This document shows, in pieces, positions 5,488 through 8,554 of a stretch of 8,554 nt of DNA. Location: the NCBI GenBank assembly GCA_024278395.1, contig JAJRTG010000180.1, positions 1-8,554 on the forward strand, in the 5' to 3' direction. This DNA is from Fidelibacterota bacterium. Lineage in GTDB: Bacteria > Bipolaricaulota > Bipolaricaulia > UBA7950 > UBA9294. The notes under the pieces are model-generated. The model was given only the letters and a program-made list of their open reading frames with translations, did no database searches and was not told the origin of the DNA. How positions within the stretch are numbered: position 1 is the first letter of the stretch; the number at the start of each line of letters is the position of its first letter. A program made the translations under genes and the position numbers.

Positions 5488-7040
5488 GTGAGCTGATCCC
5501 TCAAACCCAATTGGGTCAAGATATCGCGAAGTTCCCGATCAGCCTCCGCCCGCTCCTCCTCCGCCTCCTGCAGGAGGACGACGGCCTCCTCCAGCGGGAT
5601 GACCTCCTCCTCGTCGTTGCTCGCCACGTATCGGCTGGGACTCAAGTTGTAGTCGTTGCGGGCGGCCTCTTCTTTGGTAATGATCGCCGACAGGCCATCC
5701 TCCGCGCGCCAGTCGTGGTAGATGCCGGCGATCGCGGCGATGTGCTCGTCGGTGAGGTAGTTCTTCGGCCGTCCCTTAGCGAAGTGTTTGGCCGCGTTTA
5801 TCAGCAGGATCTCCCCGGGATGCGGCTTGTCCTTGTTGATGACCAGGATCACCGCCGGGGCGGTGGTGTTGTAGAACAGGTTCTCCGGAAGGAGGAGCAC
5901 GGCTTCGATCAGATCGTGCTCGACGAACGCCTTACGGATGTCGCGCTCGCGGTTGGACCCCTTGTTCCCCGATCCGCGGGAGACGGCGCCGGTGTCGATC
6001 ACGAGCGCCATCCTCCCCTGTTGCTTGAGGGAGGCGACCATGTGCTGAATCCAGCCCCAGTCGGCGCTCGATGCGGGCGGGATCCCGAACCGGAACCGCT
6101 CGTAGGGATCGTGCTCGTAGGTCGCGAGGTCGAAGTTCTGGTTCCACATCGGATTGGCGGTGACGAGGTCGAAGGTGCGGAGGCGGCCGTCGGGAGCGAG
6201 GAACGCTGGCCGGTGCATCGTGTCTCCGAGCGCGATCTCCGCCTCCATGCGGTGGACGAACGCGTTCATCCGCGCCATGGCGAACGTGGACGGGTTGATC
6301 TCCTGGCCGTACAGGCTGAGCGGTGGAAGCTGCGGCGGGAGGACGCGCCGGCCGTTCTCCTCCTCCCCGTGCGTTTCCAACAGGCGCAGGTGGCACTTGA
6401 TGAGAAGCCCGCCCGAGCCGCAGCACGGGTCGTACACCTCCATCCCGGGCTGCGGGGCGAGGATCCGCGCCATCAGGAGTGAGACCTCGCTCGGGGTGTA
6501 GAACTCACCCGCACTCTGCCCCTGCCCCTCCGCGAACTTGCGCAACAGGTACTCGTACGCACGCCCGAGGATGTCCGGCTCGACGTCGTCGAGCCCAAGG
6601 CGGTGGCGGCTCAAAACCTGGATCAGAGAGGCGAGGCGGGCGTCGTCGACGATCCGCTGGCCGGCGGCGGTCTCGTTGAAGTCCCTGATGTCGATCACCC
6701 CCTGGAGCTTCGGGTTCTCCCGCGCCACCGCACGCACGGCATCGGTGAGATACTCGCCGAGTCCGGTGGTGCGACGGGAGATGTTCTCCCAGCGGGCCTG
6801 TTCCGGGATGTAGAACCAGACGACCTTGTGATCCCGTTCAACCAGGGCGGACGCCTTCCCCATCCCGCCGAACTCCTCGCCCAGGCGCCGGACCTCGTCC
6901 TCGAACACGTCGGAGAGACGCTTGAGAAAGACGAGCGGAAGGATGTAATCCTTGAACTTAGGGGCATCGAGCGGTCCGCGGATGACGCACGCCGCCTCCC
7001 ACAGCCAGCTTTCCAGTGCGGAGATGTCGAGCGTGCCCAA
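5484..7040 (-). CDS. hsdM: Type I restriction-modification DNA methyltransferase subunit HsdM
   Basis: This 518-residue N6-adenine methyltransferase pairs with HsdS. It contains the N-terminal helical HsdM domain (about 8-150, LDAPKFKDYILPLVFLKRLSDVFEDE), GEFYTP at 178-183, the S-adenosylmethionine motif I DPCCGSGG at 204-211, YGQEINP (about 244-250) and the catalytic motif IV as NPMW at 296-299 rather than the usual NPPF/Y/W. I placed the start at TTG 7040, because GGGAGG lies 6 nt upstream and family similarity begins there. The open frame continues upstream, but those 117 codons run through the DUF2905 gene in another frame. Its stop lies in the -35 box of the phd promoter. It is separated from hsdS by about 2.5 kb of inserted modules. 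Confidence 0.95.
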   Translation of the reverse strand: MGTLDISALESWLWEAACVIRGPLDAPKFKDYILPLVFLKRLSDVFEDEVRRLGEEFGGMGKASALVERDHKVVWFYIPEQARWENISRRTTGLGEYLTDAVRAVARENPKLQGVIDIRDFNETAAGQRIVDDARLASLIQVLSRHRLGLDDVEPDILGRAYEYLLRKFAEGQGQSAGEFYTPSEVSLLMARILAPQPGMEVYDPCCGSGGLLIKCHLRLLETHGEEENGRRVLPPQLPPLSLYGQEINPSTFAMARMNAFVHRMEAEIALGDTMHRPAFLAPDGRLRTFDLVTANPMWNQNFDLATYEHDPYERFRFGIPPASSADWGWIQHMVASLKQQGRMALVIDTGAVSRGSGNKGSNRERDIRKAFVEHDLIEAVLLLPENLFYNTTAPAVILVINKDKPHPGEILLINAAKHFAKGRPKNYLTDEHIAAIAGIYHDWRAEDGLSAIITKEEAARNDYNLSPSRYVASNDEEEVIPLEEAVVLLQEAEEERAEADRELRDILTQLGLRDQLT

Positions 7041-7071
7041 AGCAAACCTCCCGACGGTGTAAGTTGACCGG

Positions 7072-7100
7072 AGTTTATCGGATGTTCGCGACGGCGACAA
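7072..7100 (-). promoter_or_regulatory. Possible promoter of hsdM
   Basis: TTGTCG (7100-7095) and TAAACT (7077-7072) on the minus strand are 17 nt apart. Each matches consensus at only four of six positions. It lies in the 68-nt gap between the DUF2905 gene and hsdM. Co-transcription from further upstream is an alternative. Confidence 0.3.
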
Positions 7101-7108
7101 ACCGGGGG

Positions 7109-7327
7109 TCACCGGCGGCGGAAGAGGTACGAGATCAGGGTGAGGAGGGCTGAGATGAGGAGCATGGTGGTGATCGGGAAGTATATGACGTATCCGTCCC
7201 GCTCGATGCGGATGTCGCCCGGGAGCTGCCCGAGGAACGGGATCTTCCCCCACAGGAAAAGCCCGAGCAGAACGAGGACCACTCCTGTGATCACAAGAAG
7301 CTTTCCGATCGCGGTGAACCCTTCCAT
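7109..7327 (-). CDS. DUF2905 family small membrane protein
   Basis: This 72-residue protein has two hydrophobic segments (about 8-26 and 50-68) joined by a polar loop with the conserved-looking GKIPFLGQLPGDIRIER (27-43). It ends in an arginine cluster, which suggests cytoplasmic ends or positive-inside anchoring. Length and loop motif fit the DUF2905 family, whose function is not known. ATG 7327 is the natural start. The longer open frame upstream is antisense to the neighbouring PfpI-like gene and is not real. The gene is divergent from that gene and 68 nt upstream of hsdM on the same strand. Confidence 0.85.
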   Translation of the reverse strand: MEGFTAIGKLLVITGVVLVLLGLFLWGKIPFLGQLPGDIRIERDGYVIYFPITTMLLISALLTLISYLFRRR

Positions 7328-7384
7328 GCCCGCAATGATACCAAATTCCCCGGCTGTGCAGAGGCGGCCTGCCCAGCGGATGCA

Positions 7385-7413
7385 TTGCCAACGCCGCTGC
7401 GGCGGGTTATCCT
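7385..7413 (+). promoter_or_regulatory. Possible promoter of the PfpI-like gene and rsmI
   Basis: TTGCCA (7385-7390) and TATCCT (7408-7413) are spaced by 17 nt on the plus strand, followed by a strong AAAGGAGG ribosome site at 7421-7428. The spacer holds a small GC-rich inverted repeat (CGCCG-CTG-CGGCG, 7392-7404). It sits in the 108-nt divergent gap with the DUF2905 gene, for which I found no convincing promoter. Confidence 0.4.
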
Positions 7414-7435
7414 GAATCGAAAAGGAGGGATATAA

Positions 7436-7939
7436 ATGGCGGACATTGTCATATTCGTTGAAGACGGGTACGAGGAGTTCGAGCTGTGGGTCCCCTACTA
7501 TCGGTTCCTTGAGGCCGGGCTCACGGTGGAGGTGGTGGGAAACGAGCGGCGGATCTACACCGGAAAGCACGGGATCGGAGTGGAAGCAACCGCGACGTTC
7601 TCCGGGGTCGATCTCGCTGGGGTGCGGGCGCTCGTCATCCCGGGCGGACACGCCCCGGACCGGCTGCGGCTGCATGAGGCCGCGGTGGAGCTGGTGCGGA
7701 AGGCGGATGCCGCCGGGATCGTGATCGCGGCGATCTGCCACGCCGGTTCGGTCCTCGTCTCGGCCGGGATCGTCCCGGGCCGGCGCCTCACCTCCTACCG
7801 CTCGATCCGCGACGATCTCCTCGCCGCCGGGGCGGACTGGGTCGATGAAGCGGTAGTGGTCGACCGCAACCTGATCACCTCGCGCACCCCGCGCGACCTG
7901 CCCCGGTTCCTCCCGGCGATCCTGAACGCCCTTGAATGA
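7436..7939 (+). CDS. DJ-1/PfpI family protein
   Basis: This 167-residue class I glutamine-amidotransferase-like protein belongs to the DJ-1/PfpI superfamily, which includes proteases, glyoxalase or deglycase-like enzymes and chaperones. It shows the N-terminal strand with VEDGYEEFEL (8-17, with the conserved acidic position), the VIPGGHAPDRLR loop (67-78) and the nucleophile elbow AAICHAGS with C101 and H102 (98-105), followed by GRRLTSY. Length is typical. The ATG at 7436 has AAAGGAGG 7 nt upstream. Its stop overlaps the rsmI start (ATGA, 7936-7939), so the two are co-translated. No substrate can be assigned from sequence alone. Confidence 0.9.
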   Translation: MADIVIFVEDGYEEFELWVPYYRFLEAGLTVEVVGNERRIYTGKHGIGVEATATFSGVDLAGVRALVIPGGHAPDRLRLHEAAVELVRKADAAGIVIAAICHAGSVLVSAGIVPGRRLTSYRSIRDDLLAAGADWVDEAVVVDRNLITSRTPRDLPRFLPAILNALE

Positions 7940-8554
7940 ACGGAACCCTGTACATCGTTGCAACCCCGATCGGAAACCTTGAAGACATCACCCTGCGGGC
8001 GATCCGGACGCTGCGTGGGGTCGATTTCATCCTCGCCGAGGACACGCGCACGACCTCGAGGCTCCTCGCCCGCTACCGGATCACCACCCCGTTCTACCGC
8101 AGCTACTACCAGGGGGTGGAGGGAGAGCGGATCGAGCCGGTGATCCGCCTCCTGCGGGAAGGGAAGGACATCGCCCTCGTCACCGACGCCGGGACCCCGC
8201 TTTTGAGCGACCCGGGCTATCCCCTCGTCCGCGCCGCGGTCGAACACAGGATCCGGATCGTCCCGATCCCCGGGCCGAGCGCCGCGCTTGCCGCCCTCGT
8301 CGCCTCCGGACTGCCACCGGATCGGTTCTGCTTCGAGGGGATCCTCCCCCGGAAGGAGTCCGAGCGGCGCAGGAGGATCGAGGCCCTGAGAAACGAGGAC
8401 CGGACGACGATCATCTACGAGTCGCCGCACCGCATCATCTCCACCCTCAAGATCCTCGCCGAGCTGATCCCCGACCGGACGCTCGTCCTCGCCCGCGAGA
8501 TCACCAAGGTGCATGAGGAGTTCATCCGCGGGACCCCGGAGGAGATCCTCCAGA
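7936..8554 (+). CDS. rsmI: 16S rRNA (cytidine-1402-2'-O)-methyltransferase RsmI, 5' part (cut by window edge)
   Basis: RsmI uses S-adenosylmethionine to methylate the ribose of C1402 in the decoding centre of 16S rRNA. The 206 visible codons of a usual 270-290 show the tetrapyrrole-methylase-like fold and family motifs: IVATPIGNLEDITLRA (7-22), AEDTRTTSRLL (34-44), VTDAGTPLLSDPGYPLV (82-98), PIPGPSAALAAL (110-121) with ASGLP, FEGILPRK (133-140) and YESPHRI (161-167). The HNE segment common after the EDTR motif in this family is not seen; that position reads YYQGVEGER (57-65). The start is ATG 7936 overlapping the PfpI-like stop. The C terminus lies beyond the window. Confidence 0.96.
   Translation, partial: MNGTLYIVATPIGNLEDITLRAIRTLRGVDFILAEDTRTTSRLLARYRITTPFYRSYYQGVEGERIEPVIRLLREGKDIALVTDAGTPLLSDPGYPLVRAAVEHRIRIVPIPGPSAALAALVASGLPPDRFCFEGILPRKESERRRRIEALRNEDRTTIIYESPHRIISTLKILAELIPDRTLVLAREITKVHEEFIRGTPEEILQ

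Noticed and set aside
5466..6482. 338-codon plus-strand open frame
   Set aside because: It is antisense to hsdM and has no recognisable motif. The methyltransferase motifs on the other strand explain the region.
7101..7114. Short inverted repeat CCGG...CCGG after the DUF2905 stop as a terminator
   Set aside because: The stem is four bases and is followed by only three T residues on the minus strand, too weak to claim.
7041..7391. Upstream extension of hsdM (117 extra codons)
   Set aside because: The extension runs through the DUF2905 gene in another frame and shows no family similarity. TTG 7040 with GGGAGG fits the HsdM N terminus.
7392..7404. GC-rich hairpin CGCCG-CTG-CGGCG as a terminator
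   Set aside because: No T tract follows on either strand, the stem is only 5 bp, and it lies in a divergent promoter gap where no gene ends.
7328..7963. Upstream extension of the DUF2905 frame
   Set aside because: It is antisense to the PfpI-like gene and has no conserved sequence. The 72-residue form matches the family length.
7795..8514. 239-codon minus-strand open frame
   Set aside because: It is antisense to rsmI and to the end of the PfpI-like gene, both of which have strong motifs.

Overview
The window is bacterial chromosomal DNA. RsmI, which methylates bacterial 16S rRNA, sits at the right end. Strong Shine-Dalgarno sequences and sigma70-like -35/-10 pairs precede several genes. The flanking genes and most of hsdM and hsdR are GC-rich, and TTG or GTG starts are used in places. 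The lineage cannot be fixed from sequence alone; a high-GC, possibly uncultivated bacterium is a reasonable guess.

The left 7 kb, all on the minus strand, is a complete-looking type I restriction-modification locus. It reads right to left as hsdM (7040-5484), hsdS (2975-1650) and hsdR (1175 to beyond the left edge, 391 codons visible). It is split by three toxin-antitoxin-like pairs. A phd-vapC pair follows hsdM. A gene for an XRE/ImmA-IrrE zinc-protease protein followed by a PIN-domain gene precedes hsdS. A hicB-hicA pair lies between hsdS and hsdR. From the ImmA gene to hsdR the genes overlap or are 1 to 24 nt apart, so they look like one translationally linked operon. phd-vapC and the ImmA gene each have a recognisable promoter. 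The phd promoter carries a perfect palindrome and overlaps the hsdM stop codon.

A short remnant of an hsdS 5' end (4632-4700) lies just after vapC, upstream of the ImmA/PIN pair. It encodes nearly the same first ~18 residues as the intact hsdS start 1.7 kb away. This suggests that hsdS was interrupted or replaced by a cassette carrying ImmA, PIN and a new hsdS. The two target-recognition regions of hsdS are clearly AT-richer than the flanking genes, which fits exchange of specificity genes.

To the right are ordinary housekeeping or accessory genes. A small DUF2905 membrane protein (minus strand) is divergent from a plus-strand pair: a PfpI/DJ-1-like protein overlapping rsmI by 4 nt. rsmI is cut by the right edge.

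Together the locus is a DNA-modification and restriction system with three attached addiction or abortive-infection-like modules. hsdM can be expressed from upstream, while hsdS and hsdR lie behind a promoter that an XRE-type regulator probably controls. No tRNA, rRNA, CRISPR array, insertion sequence or replication origin was seen.
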